From NCBI RefSeq assembly GCF_000227665.2, contig NZ_CP007030.1, forward strand, positions 1,984,001 through 2,048,000: a DNA stretch of 64,000 nt, written 5' to 3'. The DNA is from Thiomicrospira aerophila AL3 (lineage in GTDB: Bacteria > Pseudomonadota > Gammaproteobacteria > Thiomicrospirales > Thiomicrospiraceae). Position 1 is the first letter of the stretch, and each line of letters starts with the position of its first letter. The notes under the pieces are model-generated. The model saw only the letters and a list, made by a program, of their open reading frames with translations, did not search any database and was not told the origin of the DNA. The position numbers and the translations under genes were made by a program. Below are positions 45,453 through 56,434 of this stretch, piece after piece.

Positions 45453-48134
45453 TTAGGTACTCGGCTGGGCTTGCGTATCCTCATCGATCATAACGAGTTT
45501 ATTACGTCCTAGATTTTTGGCTAGGTATAACGCATTATCAAGATCTCGGTACACATCCTTAAAGGCGCTAATACTATCTGAAGCCCAAACGCCTGCTCCA
45601 AGGGATAAAGATAACCAACCTAACTCAGTTGATTCGTTGGGAATTCTTGCTGTAATAATGGCCAGTCGGAACTTTTCCAGCTGTTCCATAAACACAGTTG
45701 AACTCTGATTTGAAGTCATAATTAAGAACTCTTCACCACCCAACCTAAACACATAATCATTCGCTCGGCCAAAATAGACTTTAGATAGCATTGAGATTTG
45801 CTGAAGCACTTGATCACCCTGCTCATGGCCGTAGGTATCATTTATCAGCTTAAAGTAGTCTAAATCGAACACCGCAAGACATAACGTATGATTTAACCGT
45901 TTGAGTCGTCCCAACTCTTTATCAAAAAGCTGCAATAAATAACGCCGGTTATATAGACCCGTTAATTCATCTTCAATTGACTGAGTTTCTAAACGCTTTT
46001 TATCGGTAATATTGACCCGTGTTGCCAATAGTTTTTCCACTTTACCAAATAGATTGCGTTGCGGACTAAGCGTTATCTCAACCCAATATGACACGCCTTG
46101 TTTAGATTGCCCTTCTATTTCACCTGTCCAACTATCGCCTTTCATCACTTGATTTACAATCATAGCAAGCTCATCTTCAGACATTTTCACGCGCATTAAA
46201 TCTAGAATGGATAACTCTGCAAGTTCTGAAGAAGAGTATCCAGTTAATTTAGTATAACTATCACTTGCCCAGACTATTTTATAGGTGTGCGGATCAATAT
46301 GACTGGCATAGCTCAACTCATTGACCTGTGATAGAAAAACTTTTAACTGTTGCTTTTGCACTCTATAAACAACTATCCAGGCAATCAGCGCGAACGCAAT
46401 GAGCAACCCATAGATAAGCAGCTGAAAAAGTTGTCGATTATCTAACCGAGTCAATAGGGATAAATTAACCCACTTCGCATAAATGGCATTGTGTTCATCA
46501 AGAGTGATGTCATCGAGCGCTTTTTGCATAATGCTAAATAGCAATGGGTTATCTCTTGGCACGCCAATCGCGAGCTCAAAGCGTTGATCCGATTGTCCAA
46601 CAATTTGCATGCCGGTGATGCCTTGCTGCCTCATGATATAGTTGATAACAGCTAAATTGCCAGAATAGACAAAAGCTTTTCCCGACATTACCGCTTGTAA
46701 GCCCTCCAAAACACTATCAACTAAATATAAATTAACCTGTGGATAGTTATTTTGTAGATACTCATGAGACCAATAATCCCTCACCACCGCAACGGTTTTT
46801 CCTTCAAGCTCTTGATAATGATTAATAAAAAAAGTATCTGGATTTCCTGCTAAGACCATCGGGAAAGTCAAATAAGGCTGGGTAAATTTAAGATACTCAA
46901 GACGCTCTGGAGTTGGTGTCGCTCCTGACAAAAGATGAATCTCACCCTGTTGCACTTTACTAAGCGTTTCGGACCAAGTGGTATTTTTTTGAGGCTCAAA
47001 TCTCACACCTAAGCGCTGCTCAAAAAGGCGAAAATAATCAGCCACCATGCCAGCGTACTGACCTTTAGCATCTATAAACTCAAATGGCGCCCAGTTTATG
47101 TCATTACCTATACGGATCACTGGGTTTTGATGCAAAAACGCACGCTCTTCTTCGGTCAAGGAACCTAAGCCAGTAGAATTAAATATAAAAGCTTTTGGAC
47201 TAAATTGATTAAAGAGACTATCAGTAATCAAGCCAATATCTCTTGCCTCCGCAGCCGTCGCTAAGACTCTACTTGCATCAATAGCCCCAATTGGAATGCG
47301 ACCAACTCGCACATACTTTGTCGTCGCCTGAGCCTCGTAAACTAGTGCCTGCTCACTCTTAACCACCGGATAATTTTGCATTATAAAGGCCACGACTTCT
47401 GGCTGATTATCAATTGCATAACGCCAGCCGGCCACTGTAGCACGTCGGAAACGCTCAACGACATCCGGATACCTATCTGCAAACTTTTGTGCCACAATCA
47501 CAATATCTTCCATACTATTGACACCAAAGTCTGCGGGTTTCACTAAGTGATAACTCAGGTTATGTTCCTTTAGTTGATAGGGCTCATTAGTTTCATAGGC
47601 ACCATAAAGATCAATCTTTTTATTAATAAAATCGTTCAAATCACCCGAAGGCGGGATGGTAATAAGTGGAGCGGTCAAATCCTGTTCCGCTCGATTTAGT
47701 AACGCGAGGATTTGCAGATTATTGTAGTGTGAAACTGTTTTGCCACTAAGCTGGCTGAGGTGGGTAATAGGCTCTTTTGATAAAAGTACCATAGGGGAAA
47801 ATTGAAAAGATGTCATAACCGCCGCAATAGGGGCGCCATGGATAAAATCAACCACGGCGCTGGAATAGGCCGTACCAAATGTCGCCCGACCAGACACCAC
47901 TTCATCGACAATATCAAGTCCAGGCCGCCAGTCTTTAATGGTTACGTCCAACCCCTCATCACGATAATAACCTTGCGCAAGGGCGGCATAAAAGCCAGCA
48001 AACTGATACTGATGATGCCAATTAACTTGCACCGAAACAGATTTTATAGGGGCTTGCTCTTCAGCGATTGCAACGACCGCGCCGAAGAGCAGGCCAAGGA
48101 ACACCCATAAATTTGTTAATTTTTTTATATACAT
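45453..48134 (-). CDS. Diguanylate cyclase with two periplasmic binding domains (NMT1-like, SBP3), PAS and GGDEF
   Basis: This about 893-residue membrane sensor starts with a signal segment and an NMT1/ThiY-like domain (VSVQVNWHHQYQFAGFYAA, residues 35-250), then an SBP_bac_3 domain (IRIGNDINWAPFEF; GLQAVMSGKAFVY), a membrane helix near 580, a PAS domain and a GGDEF domain with DELTGLYNRRYLLQLF and FRLGGEEFLIM. The GGEEF site predicts cyclic di-GMP synthesis. The first domain resembles pyrimidine-precursor binding proteins. I prefer the ATG at 48134 to the TTG at 48152. Confidence 0.9.
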   Translation of the reverse strand: MYIKKLTNLWVFLGLLFGAVVAIAEEQAPIKSVSVQVNWHHQYQFAGFYAALAQGYYRDEGLDVTIKDWRPGLDIVDEVVSGRATFGTAYSSAVVDFIHGAPIAAVMTSFQFSPMVLLSKEPITHLSQLSGKTVSHYNNLQILALLNRAEQDLTAPLITIPPSGDLNDFINKKIDLYGAYETNEPYQLKEHNLSYHLVKPADFGVNSMEDIVIVAQKFADRYPDVVERFRRATVAGWRYAIDNQPEVVAFIMQNYPVVKSEQALVYEAQATTKYVRVGRIPIGAIDASRVLATAAEARDIGLITDSLFNQFSPKAFIFNSTGLGSLTEEERAFLHQNPVIRIGNDINWAPFEFIDAKGQYAGMVADYFRLFEQRLGVRFEPQKNTTWSETLSKVQQGEIHLLSGATPTPERLEYLKFTQPYLTFPMVLAGNPDTFFINHYQELEGKTVAVVRDYWSHEYLQNNYPQVNLYLVDSVLEGLQAVMSGKAFVYSGNLAVINYIMRQQGITGMQIVGQSDQRFELAIGVPRDNPLLFSIMQKALDDITLDEHNAIYAKWVNLSLLTRLDNRQLFQLLIYGLLIAFALIAWIVVYRVQKQQLKVFLSQVNELSYASHIDPHTYKIVWASDSYTKLTGYSSSELAELSILDLMRVKMSEDELAMIVNQVMKGDSWTGEIEGQSKQGVSYWVEITLSPQRNLFGKVEKLLATRVNITDKKRLETQSIEDELTGLYNRRYLLQLFDKELGRLKRLNHTLCLAVFDLDYFKLINDTYGHEQGDQVLQQISMLSKVYFGRANDYVFRLGGEEFLIMTSNQSSTVFMEQLEKFRLAIITARIPNESTELGWLSLSLGAGVWASDSISAFKDVYRDLDNALYLAKNLGRNKLVMIDEDTQAQPST

Positions 48135-48206
48135 AGGTTGATTATAGAGCAAAGATGCTTGGCTTTATTATGTATATAAAAAATCGTAACCACAAGTGAA
48201 AAGAAA

Positions 48207-48246
48207 CAAAAAAGTCCGCACTTAATATTATTAATATGCGGACTCC
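48207..48246 (-). terminator. Intrinsic terminator after the orphan secreted protein gene
   Basis: On the minus strand GAGTCCGCA pairs with TGCGGACTT around an A/T-rich 16-nt loop, then TTTTTT. Confidence 0.8.
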
Positions 48247-48286
48247 ATTAATGCCTAAAAAGAACTAAAGGCTGGTTTAGTCAGGA

Positions 48287-48952
48287 TTAGGCTCTGCGGA
48301 ACAAGGCTACCAAATCTTCGCGTAAATCTACACGACCCATTTCTTCAAGCTTCACATCGGTACCCGTTACGGTTACTTTTTGTAGTGCGGCTTGCGAATT
48401 CGGGATATCGAGAGTAATAGCTGCTAACTTGGCACTCGCTAAATAGCCTGCAACCTTAGCATTGTTTTTCAAAATATCCTGTGGCTGTTGCTGCGCCCAA
48501 GTGGTTGCGTGGAACACAATCGTACCTTGGTAGTTGGCATCAGCAAGCGCAACTAGTGTTTGTTCAAGTACTTTAATGTTTTCATCACGCTGGAATTCGC
48601 CACCAAAAGCCAAATAAACCGCTTCTTGCTCCATCATTCGCGCTACAGCAGCTTTAACGTCTTCTTCTGTGGCAACAGATTCATATACAAACCCCGCGTC
48701 ACCCTGAGTGGTTAAATAGCCACCACCAATCCCCCCCACTAGTGTTCCACACACGCGTGAACGGTTACTAATCACACCAAGATGAGTGACATTCATTGCG
48801 CCTTGCAAAGTTTGCCCAATCGTCGCACCCGCCATAATTCGAATGGTTTGAGCTTCTCCAGCCGTCAGTGGTTGTTTAGCTTCTGCATAGGCCGCCATTG
48901 ATCCCATACCCATAAAACCGACAATCATTGCACTTATAATTGATTTGCGCAT
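48287..48952 (-). CDS. Secreted protein of unknown function
   Basis: I do not recognise this 221-residue protein. It has a clear signal peptide ending at about residue 24 (MAAYAEAKQ). The mature part begins with a Gly/Thr-rich stretch (IRIMAGATIGQTLQGAMNVTHLGVISNRSRVCG), has a single Cys, a glycine cluster (VGGIGGGY) and then a mixed alpha/beta region ending KVTVTGTDVKLEEMGRVDLREDLVALFRRA. It stands alone, with its own ribosome site and terminator. The sequence is compatible with a periplasmic fold. Confidence 0.75.
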   Translation of the reverse strand: MRKSIISAMIVGFMGMGSMAAYAEAKQPLTAGEAQTIRIMAGATIGQTLQGAMNVTHLGVISNRSRVCGTLVGGIGGGYLTTQGDAGFVYESVATEEDVKAAVARMMEQEAVYLAFGGEFQRDENIKVLEQTLVALADANYQGTIVFHATTWAQQQPQDILKNNAKVAGYLASAKLAAITLDIPNSQAALQKVTVTGTDVKLEEMGRVDLREDLVALFRRA

Positions 48953-49059
48953 AACTAAACTCCTAGTTCATTAATAAATAATACTCAATTTATATTAGTT
49001 GAAACCAACAAATTAATTGTGTCTAAATCAAGGAAGTTAAAGTTTTTCTTATGCCCGCA

Positions 49060-49968
49060 TCAATAAAGTTTTTGGCCTGGCACATTCTTGTAGCGCTTGT
49101 AGGACCACTGATACTGCGCTGGACACAGGCTCAATGCCTGCTCAACGCCTTGATTAAGAGCGGTCGCTGCGACTAGATCATCGCCATCACTCACCTGCTC
49201 ACTTGCTGGTATAACATGTATACGATAGCCTTCAGCAGCAGGCAAACGCTCCGCAAAGGTATAAAAAACGGGGCACTGGGCTTTTTGCGCCAATTTAGCG
49301 ACCAATAACATCGTATTCGCCGCTTGGTTAAAAAATGGCGCAATCACCCCACCGCTCGCACCCGGATCTTGATCAGGCAAAATACCTACAATCTCCTGCG
49401 CCTTCAATGCCCGGCGCAAGGCTTTAACGCCACTCATATCGGTTGGCACTAAATGGGCGCCGCCACGTTCGCGCACGGAACGCATAAAGGTTTCAATTGA
49501 AGCCATACGCGGCGGACGATACAAGCTCGTAATGCCATAACTAACCGACCAATACCAGCCCATCAATTCCCATGCACCTAAATGCGGCGATAACACTATC
49601 ACGCCACGCTGCTGCGCCAGGCCTGCTTCGAGTAAATCTAAACCCCGCACCTCTTTAACCAAAGGAAGCAGCTTCTCTTGTGGCCATAACCATAATGGGC
49701 CCAACTCCGTCACGGTTTTACCCAACTCGACCAAACTCTGCTTAGCCAATTGCTCGCGCCACGCCTGCTCTTGGTCAGGATAGGCAATCGCCAAATTAAT
49801 CAAGGTAATACGTTTAACCTTATTAGGCACCCGCCATAATAACCAGCCCAGCCCTTGGCCTAGACGACGATTTAAACCTAAAGGTAGTTTAGAAAAAAAC
49901 CAAATTAATCCTTTAAACAATGCACCTGCAATGGGATGTTGATCACTTGACGCCAATGTTTTACTCAT
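49060..49968 (-). CDS. LpxL/HtrB-type lipid A acyltransferase
   Basis: This 302-residue inner-membrane acyltransferase adds a secondary acyl chain to lipid A or a related lipid. The catalytic motif HLGAWE (HX4E) is in VIVLSPHLGAWELMGWY; LLWRVPNKVKRITLINLAIAYP is typical of LpxL/LpxM, and GILPDQDPGASGGVIAPFF is the second conserved block. It overlaps ttcA by 8 nt in a three-gene run with trmA. LpxL versus LpxM is not decided. Confidence 0.9.
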   Translation of the reverse strand: MSKTLASSDQHPIAGALFKGLIWFFSKLPLGLNRRLGQGLGWLLWRVPNKVKRITLINLAIAYPDQEQAWREQLAKQSLVELGKTVTELGPLWLWPQEKLLPLVKEVRGLDLLEAGLAQQRGVIVLSPHLGAWELMGWYWSVSYGITSLYRPPRMASIETFMRSVRERGGAHLVPTDMSGVKALRRALKAQEIVGILPDQDPGASGGVIAPFFNQAANTMLLVAKLAQKAQCPVFYTFAERLPAAEGYRIHVIPASEQVSDGDDLVAATALNQGVEQALSLCPAQYQWSYKRYKNVPGQKLY

Positions 49969-50722
49969 CTAGCTCCTCCACCAGGCCTGCTAAGCCGGCA
50001 TGATTGTCATCGCTAATCAACGGCTGCATCGCGGTCCATAAATTGGCATAAAGGTGCTTGTTACGTTGTTCTTCAGCCAACAACAATTGCTTAAAATGCT
50101 GCCTTGCTTGCGGCTTAGCAAAGCAAGCAGGACAATTATCGGGGATCACCGGCAGGCCTGCTGATAAGGCAAAGTCGCGGGTTTGATTTTCACGCACTCG
50201 AACAAACGGACGGATAATCCGAACATCTTTTTCATTATTAAGATAGTGTGCCTTCATGGTGCGCAACTGACCGGCATTAAACGCCGACATCACAAAACTT
50301 TCCGCCAAATCATCAAGGTGCTGGGCCAAAGCCAACACGTTATAACCCTCACGACGACAGACGGTATAGAGCTTACCGCGCTTTTGACGTGAACAAAAAC
50401 TGCAAAATGAATCGCCTTTCATATACTGATTAGCCAGCGCGACCAAATCTTCAGATTCATAAAAATAAGGCACCTCAAGCTCGGCTAAAAAAGTTTTCAG
50501 CGGCGACGGGTCAAAGCCAGGAATTTCAGGGTCAATGGTACAGGCGGCTAGCTCAAATTTGATCGGCGCATGACGTTGTAAATGTTTCAAGACGATTAGT
50601 AGCGCAAGGGAGTCTTTACCCCCAGATAGGCCTAACAGCACACGATCGCCGTCGCGCAACATTTTGTATTGGGCGATAGCGCGACCAACCGGTTGGAGGA
50701 TTTTTTTAGGGGGTTTAATCAT
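49961..50722 (-). CDS. ttcA: TtcA, tRNA 2-thiocytidine biosynthesis protein
   Basis: TtcA thiolates C32 of tRNA. The 253-residue protein has the PP-loop [17 protein letters not shown], the [10 protein letters not shown] motif for an iron-sulfur cluster and the later CPAC. Three near-adjacent start codons (GTG-ATG-ATG) occur; I choose the ATG at 50722, 6 nt after the GGAGG that lies inside the end of trmA. It overlaps trmA and the acyltransferase. CAGGCCTG sites at 49982 and 50153. Confidence 0.93.
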   Translation of the reverse strand: MIKPPKKILQPVGRAIAQYKMLRDGDRVLLGLSGGKDSLALLIVLKHLQRHAPIKFELAACTIDPEIPGFDPSPLKTFLAELEVPYFYESEDLVALANQYMKGDSFCSFCSRQKRGKLYTVCRREGYNVLALAQHLDDLAESFVMSAFNAGQLRTMKAHYLNNEKDVRIIRPFVRVRENQTRDFALSAGLPVIPDNCPACFAKPQARQHFKQLLLAEEQRNKHLYANLWTAMQPLISDDNHAGLAGLVEELDE

Positions 50723-51827
50723 CATCACCCTCCTTGCGCACTAACCACACGCCCGATTCAATATGGTGACTATAGGGAAACTGATCAAACAAGGCCGAGG
50801 CTTGGAGCTGGTGTGATTGCAATAGGGTTGCTAAATCGCGTGCCAAGGTGTCAGGGTTGCAGGATATGTATAAAATATTGTCGTATTCAGCCACCATACG
50901 GCGGGTTAAATCATCCAAACCAGAACGCGGTGGATCCACAAAAATTGCTCTAAAGTTATAACGGCCCAAATCCACCTCAGCCATGCGATTAAAGGCTTGA
51001 CCGGCCATAGCCTGCGACACTTCTTCAGCGGCCATTTTAACCACCGTGACATTGTCAATCCCATTTTGGGCTAGATTGAACTTGGCCGATTTCACTGAGG
51101 TTTTGGAAATTTCAGTAGCCAACACACGCGAATAAATATCGGCCAAAGCAATCGAAAAATGGCCATTACCGCAATAAAGCTCCAGTAAATCACTCGGTTG
51201 ATCGGCGACAATCTGGCGACTTTGTTCACGCGCCCATGCGAGCATATTTTGCGCCATCTGCGCATTCGGCTGCGTAAAGCTATTTTCAATTTGCTGAAAC
51301 CACCAGGCCTGGTTATCCGCCGCTAAACGCTCCATCACAAAATCCTGATCCAACAGAATTTTTTGTTTACGACTGCGGCCAATAATATGGTTAATCGGCA
51401 ACTTGTCACGCAAACCTTGTGCGGCAACTAACCAGGCCTGCTCGTCAATTTTTTTTCGATAAATAAGCGTGACCAGCATTTCACCGCTTAAGGTGGCTAA
51501 AAAGTCGATTTCAAATAAGCCGTATTTCAATATCTGATCTTGGCTTATCTCGGCTAACAATGGCTGCATCAGCTGATCAATGGCTTCACAAGCCATTGGG
51601 CACTGACTAATTTCAACCGGCTGTTTTGGATTCGCCGGATCAAACATGGCATAAAACAACCGCTCCGGCGTATGCCAAATCCGAAATTCAGCACGCTGGC
51701 GATAATGTGATGCGGGGGATGCAAAGACGCTTAATGAGCCCTCAAGCGCAGGAATCAAACTCGCTAAACGTTGGCGTTTTTCGTCGAGCTGGGCTGGGTA
51801 ATCGTGTGGAGAAACCTGACAAAGCAC
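50715..51827 (-). CDS. trmA: TrmA, tRNA (uracil-5-)-methyltransferase
   Basis: TrmA makes m5U54 in tRNA. The 370-residue protein has [17 protein letters not shown] (SAM motif), [11 protein letters not shown] and the catalytic-nucleophile segment [12 protein letters not shown]; the start has the [10 protein letters not shown] segment. It overlaps ttcA by a few nt, so the two tRNA-modification genes are coupled. CAGGCCTG sites at 51305 and 51433. Confidence 0.96.
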   Translation of the reverse strand: MLCQVSPHDYPAQLDEKRQRLASLIPALEGSLSVFASPASHYRQRAEFRIWHTPERLFYAMFDPANPKQPVEISQCPMACEAIDQLMQPLLAEISQDQILKYGLFEIDFLATLSGEMLVTLIYRKKIDEQAWLVAAQGLRDKLPINHIIGRSRKQKILLDQDFVMERLAADNQAWWFQQIENSFTQPNAQMAQNMLAWAREQSRQIVADQPSDLLELYCGNGHFSIALADIYSRVLATEISKTSVKSAKFNLAQNGIDNVTVVKMAAEEVSQAMAGQAFNRMAEVDLGRYNFRAIFVDPPRSGLDDLTRRMVAEYDNILYISCNPDTLARDLATLLQSHQLQASALFDQFPYSHHIESGVWLVRKEGDDD

Positions 51828-51867
51828 TGCTTGTCCTCAAATTAGCTAAAACCACTATTATACCTGC

Positions 51868-54800
51868 TCAGTCGGGCAAGAGGTCTAATACCTTGTCATA
51901 GTCAAAATCATCAAGCATGGTTGCTATTTGTTGCACAGACTCTGGGGTTAAATAGTGTGAAAAATAGTGCTTATGCGCATTAAAATGATCATGCGCTGAA
52001 CCACTAAAGTCTTCAAGCAATGATTTAAACCTTGTTAAGATATTTTGCCATTCGGCTTCATCAAGTGCCACTTGGTTCAGGTTCACCGATGGCGCTTGGT
52101 CTTTAGGCTGCAGTTTACAGTAGTCTTCAAGCTGACTGATCAAAGTCTGATAGGATGCAATAAATTCGTCATCTACTAAACCCTCAATAGCCTCATACTG
52201 CTGATTTTGTAACCCTGCTTCAATATCGGCCAACTTGGCCGCCATTTCAGTCAGACCAAAGGTTAACATGATGCCCTTCAGGGTATGTGCATTGATTAAT
52301 GCATCCTCCCATTCTGAACCCGCTAAGCTGTTTGCTAACTCAACCAGGCTCTGCTGATAGCGTGCTGCAAAATCACACAAGGACGCCATTATTAAACCAG
52401 GCTTCGCACCCAAATTACGTTGCAGCACAGCGATATCTAATCCTGTTATATTGGGAAGCTCAAACATTGCTGGATGATCAACGGACGGGCTAGGCAGTAT
52501 CACCGTTGTCACCTGCAACCAGTTAGCTAGGGCCTTGTAAAAGCCTGCCGGATCAATGGGTTTAGATAGATGAGAATTCATCCCCACTTCTAAACAGCGC
52601 TGTCTTTCCTCTTCAAGAGCATGAGCTGTCATAGCAATAATCGGGGTGGTAATCCCTGCCGCACGCATCATTCGTGCTGCATTCAAGCCATCAAGAACGG
52701 GCATTTGAATATCCATTAAGATTAAATCGTACGCCTGCTGCTGATCCACAACAAATGACACGGCAATTTGACCGTTATCAGCGCAGGTTATATCAGCATG
52801 TGTTTCCTGCAACAGCTCTGTCGCAATTTGTTGATTAATGGGATTGTCTTCAACCAGTAAAATTCGTTTACCACTTAAATCAGGATAGCCTTCGGATAAG
52901 TTTTCATAAGTGTTTAGCGCAACGCCGCTGAGTAACTTATAAAGCTTCTCGGCAAAAACGGGCTTCATTATGGCCCGTTCAATATCGACACCCTGCGCCA
53001 AGTCATTCAACTCGGTCACATCATAAAAAGACATCAACACACAACGATTAATTAGGATAGGAAAATGTTGTTTGATTTCATTGAGTAACCACAACCCATT
53101 TTTATCGGGCATTTGCCAATCGATAAAAATCCAGTCTGGCACAGCTTGAGTGCTCGATAACCATGCCAAGGCTGCCTCAGCCGTAGTCTCTGGTCTTGAC
53201 TCAATACCAAATAGCGCCAGTTGACTTGCCACCTGTTGTCTTGCGAGTGGGTGATCATCAACAATTAATGCATTCTGATCTAATTTTGGATAAGCCAAAG
53301 GTTGTACAGCTGAACTTTGGGCTACCCCAACGCTAAATACGAACTGACTGCCCTTACCAAACTCACTAGCAACCGTCACATCACCGTTCATTAAACGTGC
53401 TAAATTTCTTGAAATTGCCAGACCTAAACCGGTACCGCCATATTTACGCGTGGTACTGGCATCCGCTTGAGAAAACTCTTTAAACAACTTACTCATTTGC
53501 GCATCGGTCATCCCAATGCCAGTGTCTTCAACCTTAAACACCATTTTTGATTTAGCCTGATCAAAGCTCACTGCTAAGCTGACATAACCTTGCTCAGTAA
53601 ATTTCACGGCATTATTAAGCAAATTAATCAGCACTTGTTTAATGCGTGACGCATCACCGATTAGCCCTAAATGAAGCGCGGTAGTTAATTCAGGTGCAAT
53701 AGACACAATTAATTCTAATCGCTTAGCACGCGCAACCACTTGGACGGGTAACAGCGAGTCTTGAGCGAGTTGTTCAATATTTAATTGCGTCTCATCAAGC
53801 TCTAACTTGCCCGCCTCAATCTTGGAGAAATCCAAAATATCATCAATAATCGTCAATAACCCATCGGCTGAACGCTTGATTTTTTCAATATAATCGCGCT
53901 GCTTATCGTCTAAATTTGTTTTTAATGCCAAATGCGACATGCCCAAAATAGCATTCATTGGCGTACGAATTTCATGACTCATATTGGCTAAAAAGTGCGT
54001 CTTAATAGTCGAGGCCTCTTCAGCATTTCGTTTTTCAATTTCTAATTTTTGCAATAACTCGCGCTGCTCTGCCGCTTGTTGCAAACTGGCAATCATCACG
54101 CCACAAGTATTATTAAAGGGTTGCAAAAACTCCGCTAACTCAGTGGTGTAATCTGCATCACTGTTGGCAATACCATAAACCCCAATCAGCTCACCCCCTT
54201 GAAAAATCGGCACCCCCATATACTTAAGCAAAGGTGGGTGGCCCGGTGGAGTGTGACCGCCACGCGGATCATTTTGAACATCATTACTGATAACGATTTG
54301 CTCTTGATACATAACCGCACCAATCATGGTGCTATCACTACACAACAACATATCTTGATTTTTTAATCTCTCATAAAGTTGACGGGATGGCTCGTCCCAG
54401 GCAATGTTGGTGATAACATGAATTTTTAAGCAGCGCGAGCCATCTTTTTGAAATAGCACCTCACCAATAAACCCCTGCTCACTATGGGTAATTTTTAGGA
54501 CACTTTGCAATAAGTCATCCCAAACCTTTTCAGTCTGCTCACTTAAACCAACGAAATCCTCTGTCGCTGTTTTCAAAGCACTCAACAACAAACTACGCGT
54601 TTCAGCCTCTTTGCGACTGGCTTCACGTTCGCGAAGATCAGTTACAATGCCAATGAAACTTAATTCATCACCCGAATCAATACGACTGACCACTAAATGA
54701 ATCGGAAAGTTTTCTCCAGCCTTGTTTAAAGCAACTAACTCGCGCCCACCACCCATTAAACGGCTTTTACCGGTTTCAACATAGTTTTGCACAAACGCAT

Positions 54801-55986
54801 CATGCTCATCAGCATACATAGCGGGCATTAATTTTTTGACATTTTGCCCTAACAGCTCTTCCGCTGAATAACCAAAAATTCGTAAAGCAGCCGGGTTTAA
54901 ACGAATCATTTCAGCCTTTAAATTAATTTGAATAATACCTACTGCCGCCGCATTTAGGATCGCTTCATTTTGATGAAGTGGTAAAAAAGCTTGGCGGCGA
55001 ATACCCCGCCCGAATACAAATAAAATAATCAGTAAAATGACCGCCCCCAAAATCAGCACGACTCGATTAAAGGTTTTGGTTAACATAATTTGCTGATATT
55101 GAACGTTTAACCCTTGGTTAACCAAGTGTAAGGTCTTATTTAACTGGGCATAAAAAGGTCTAGATACATCGGGACCAAAATCAATACTCGAATTGGCTAT
55201 ATAGCTGCGATTTAGCATGGGGGAAACATAATCAGCCTTTAACTGCCGATATGCCATCTGATCCTCATCAAGCTGCGCCAACAGCTCGGCCGAAAAACTA
55301 TCCTGGTGCACACTGATTAATGCATCGAGTTTATTAAACTGCAGGTCAGCTTCATTAATGCGAGTTCTTAATGCACCAACCTGCTCATAGCCAGTACCAT
55401 CAATCACCCGTATAGTACTTAATACATTAGATAAGGCTTGGCGATAGTTTAAATAAATGCGCATAAGCGCCATATGATCAGTGACTTGTGACTCATAAAT
55501 AGGCGTTTGAAAGAATAAATTACTGATGGAGCCTACAAGATGAGCATGGAGGTTAGTGCCTTTGACTTTAAGCTGCTCACCCAATAGGTAACAAGATACT
55601 GCGTCATTACAGGCATAGAGCGCCAGACGAGTTTGCTCGAACTCATGAACTAAATGCTTTAAATAATCACCATCGGCTTCTGCATCCGTAAATAAGGCTG
55701 TTGAAAAAACTAACTGCGTGAATCGGCGAGTGTCTGCTGCCATCGCATCTAGCTCTTCTTGTGTTACAAAGCGAGGAATCTGGCTCCATACATAGCCACG
55801 GCGCGCCTCTTGGGTAATAGCAAAACCATAATCAATCACAACCGGCAAACTTGCTAACTTTTTCTGATAGTCTTGTTGTTCTTTGATCAACATAATGGCA
55901 TAGACAAGCATCGCAATAACAATCGCTAGAGTAATAGCAAATACCGTTGCTAATTGTAAATTGAGCGTGCGAATGCCGTTTTTCAT
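51868..55986 (-). CDS. Hybrid histidine kinase with PAS, GAF, two receivers and HPt
   Basis: This 1372-residue membrane kinase has two N-terminal membrane helices around an extended helical sensor (residues 30-310), PAS ([19 protein letters not shown]), a GAF domain (residues about 485-640), HisKA ([14 protein letters not shown]), HATPase ([18 protein letters not shown]), a first receiver, a second receiver ([14 protein letters not shown] with [14 protein letters not shown]) and an HPt ([13 protein letters not shown]). It ends in a 65-residue module shared with two other kinases here. It precedes a lone receiver and an HD-GYP gene in the opposite order on the same strand. Confidence 0.92.
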   Translation of the reverse strand: MKNGIRTLNLQLATVFAITLAIVIAMLVYAIMLIKEQQDYQKKLASLPVVIDYGFAITQEARRGYVWSQIPRFVTQEELDAMAADTRRFTQLVFSTALFTDAEADGDYLKHLVHEFEQTRLALYACNDAVSCYLLGEQLKVKGTNLHAHLVGSISNLFFQTPIYESQVTDHMALMRIYLNYRQALSNVLSTIRVIDGTGYEQVGALRTRINEADLQFNKLDALISVHQDSFSAELLAQLDEDQMAYRQLKADYVSPMLNRSYIANSSIDFGPDVSRPFYAQLNKTLHLVNQGLNVQYQQIMLTKTFNRVVLILGAVILLIILFVFGRGIRRQAFLPLHQNEAILNAAAVGIIQINLKAEMIRLNPAALRIFGYSAEELLGQNVKKLMPAMYADEHDAFVQNYVETGKSRLMGGGRELVALNKAGENFPIHLVVSRIDSGDELSFIGIVTDLREREASRKEAETRSLLLSALKTATEDFVGLSEQTEKVWDDLLQSVLKITHSEQGFIGEVLFQKDGSRCLKIHVITNIAWDEPSRQLYERLKNQDMLLCSDSTMIGAVMYQEQIVISNDVQNDPRGGHTPPGHPPLLKYMGVPIFQGGELIGVYGIANSDADYTTELAEFLQPFNNTCGVMIASLQQAAEQRELLQKLEIEKRNAEEASTIKTHFLANMSHEIRTPMNAILGMSHLALKTNLDDKQRDYIEKIKRSADGLLTIIDDILDFSKIEAGKLELDETQLNIEQLAQDSLLPVQVVARAKRLELIVSIAPELTTALHLGLIGDASRIKQVLINLLNNAVKFTEQGYVSLAVSFDQAKSKMVFKVEDTGIGMTDAQMSKLFKEFSQADASTTRKYGGTGLGLAISRNLARLMNGDVTVASEFGKGSQFVFSVGVAQSSAVQPLAYPKLDQNALIVDDHPLARQQVASQLALFGIESRPETTAEAALAWLSSTQAVPDWIFIDWQMPDKNGLWLLNEIKQHFPILINRCVLMSFYDVTELNDLAQGVDIERAIMKPVFAEKLYKLLSGVALNTYENLSEGYPDLSGKRILLVEDNPINQQIATELLQETHADITCADNGQIAVSFVVDQQQAYDLILMDIQMPVLDGLNAARMMRAAGITTPIIAMTAHALEEERQRCLEVGMNSHLSKPIDPAGFYKALANWLQVTTVILPSPSVDHPAMFELPNITGLDIAVLQRNLGAKPGLIMASLCDFAARYQQSLVELANSLAGSEWEDALINAHTLKGIMLTFGLTEMAAKLADIEAGLQNQQYEAIEGLVDDEFIASYQTLISQLEDYCKLQPKDQAPSVNLNQVALDEAEWQNILTRFKSLLEDFSGSAHDHFNAHKHYFSHYLTPESVQQIATMLDDFDYDKVLDLLPD

Positions 55987-55999
55987 ACCATTACTACTC

Positions 56000-56413
56000 T
56001 TAAATTTGTTTACGCACCGAGCTAGAAAACAACCTAATAATCTTATCAGACAGCATTTTAGCGCTCAGTGGTTTAACAATAAAATCATCGACACCTGCTT
56101 TAAGTGCCAATTGCACCACACTAGCAGCAGTATCTGCTGTAATCATAATGAACTTTGTATGCTTTAGATGAGATAGATTCCTCACTTCTTCCAGTAAAGC
56201 CAAACCACTTAGATCTGGCATGTTGTTGTCTAGTAACACCAAATCGTAGGATTGTTTTTGTAACAGAGTCAAAGCTTTCTTGGCATTAATCAAAACGGAC
56301 ACATTTTTATAACCTTCTCCATGAAGCATAGAACTGATTAGGCGACACATGTGTGGCGTATCATCCACAACCAGAATCGACAGATCTGCATTTTTGTTAA
56401 GTATCTTAGCCAT
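56000..56413 (-). CDS. Single-domain response regulator (CheY-like)
   Basis: This 137-residue receiver has the acidic start [15 protein letters not shown], the phosphoacceptor Asp in [13 protein letters not shown], the Thr in FIMITADT and the Lys in [13 protein letters not shown]. It has no output domain. It sits between the HD-GYP regulator and the hybrid kinase, all on the minus strand with short gaps (13-21 nt), so it probably serves as phosphoacceptor or sink for that kinase. Confidence 0.93.
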   Translation of the reverse strand: MAKILNKNADLSILVVDDTPHMCRLISSMLHGEGYKNVSVLINAKKALTLLQKQSYDLVLLDNNMPDLSGLALLEEVRNLSHLKHTKFIMITADTAASVVQLALKAGVDDFIVKPLSAKMLSDKIIRLFSSSVRKQI

Positions 56414-56434
56414 AGGCCTTTTCCTAATGGGAAG

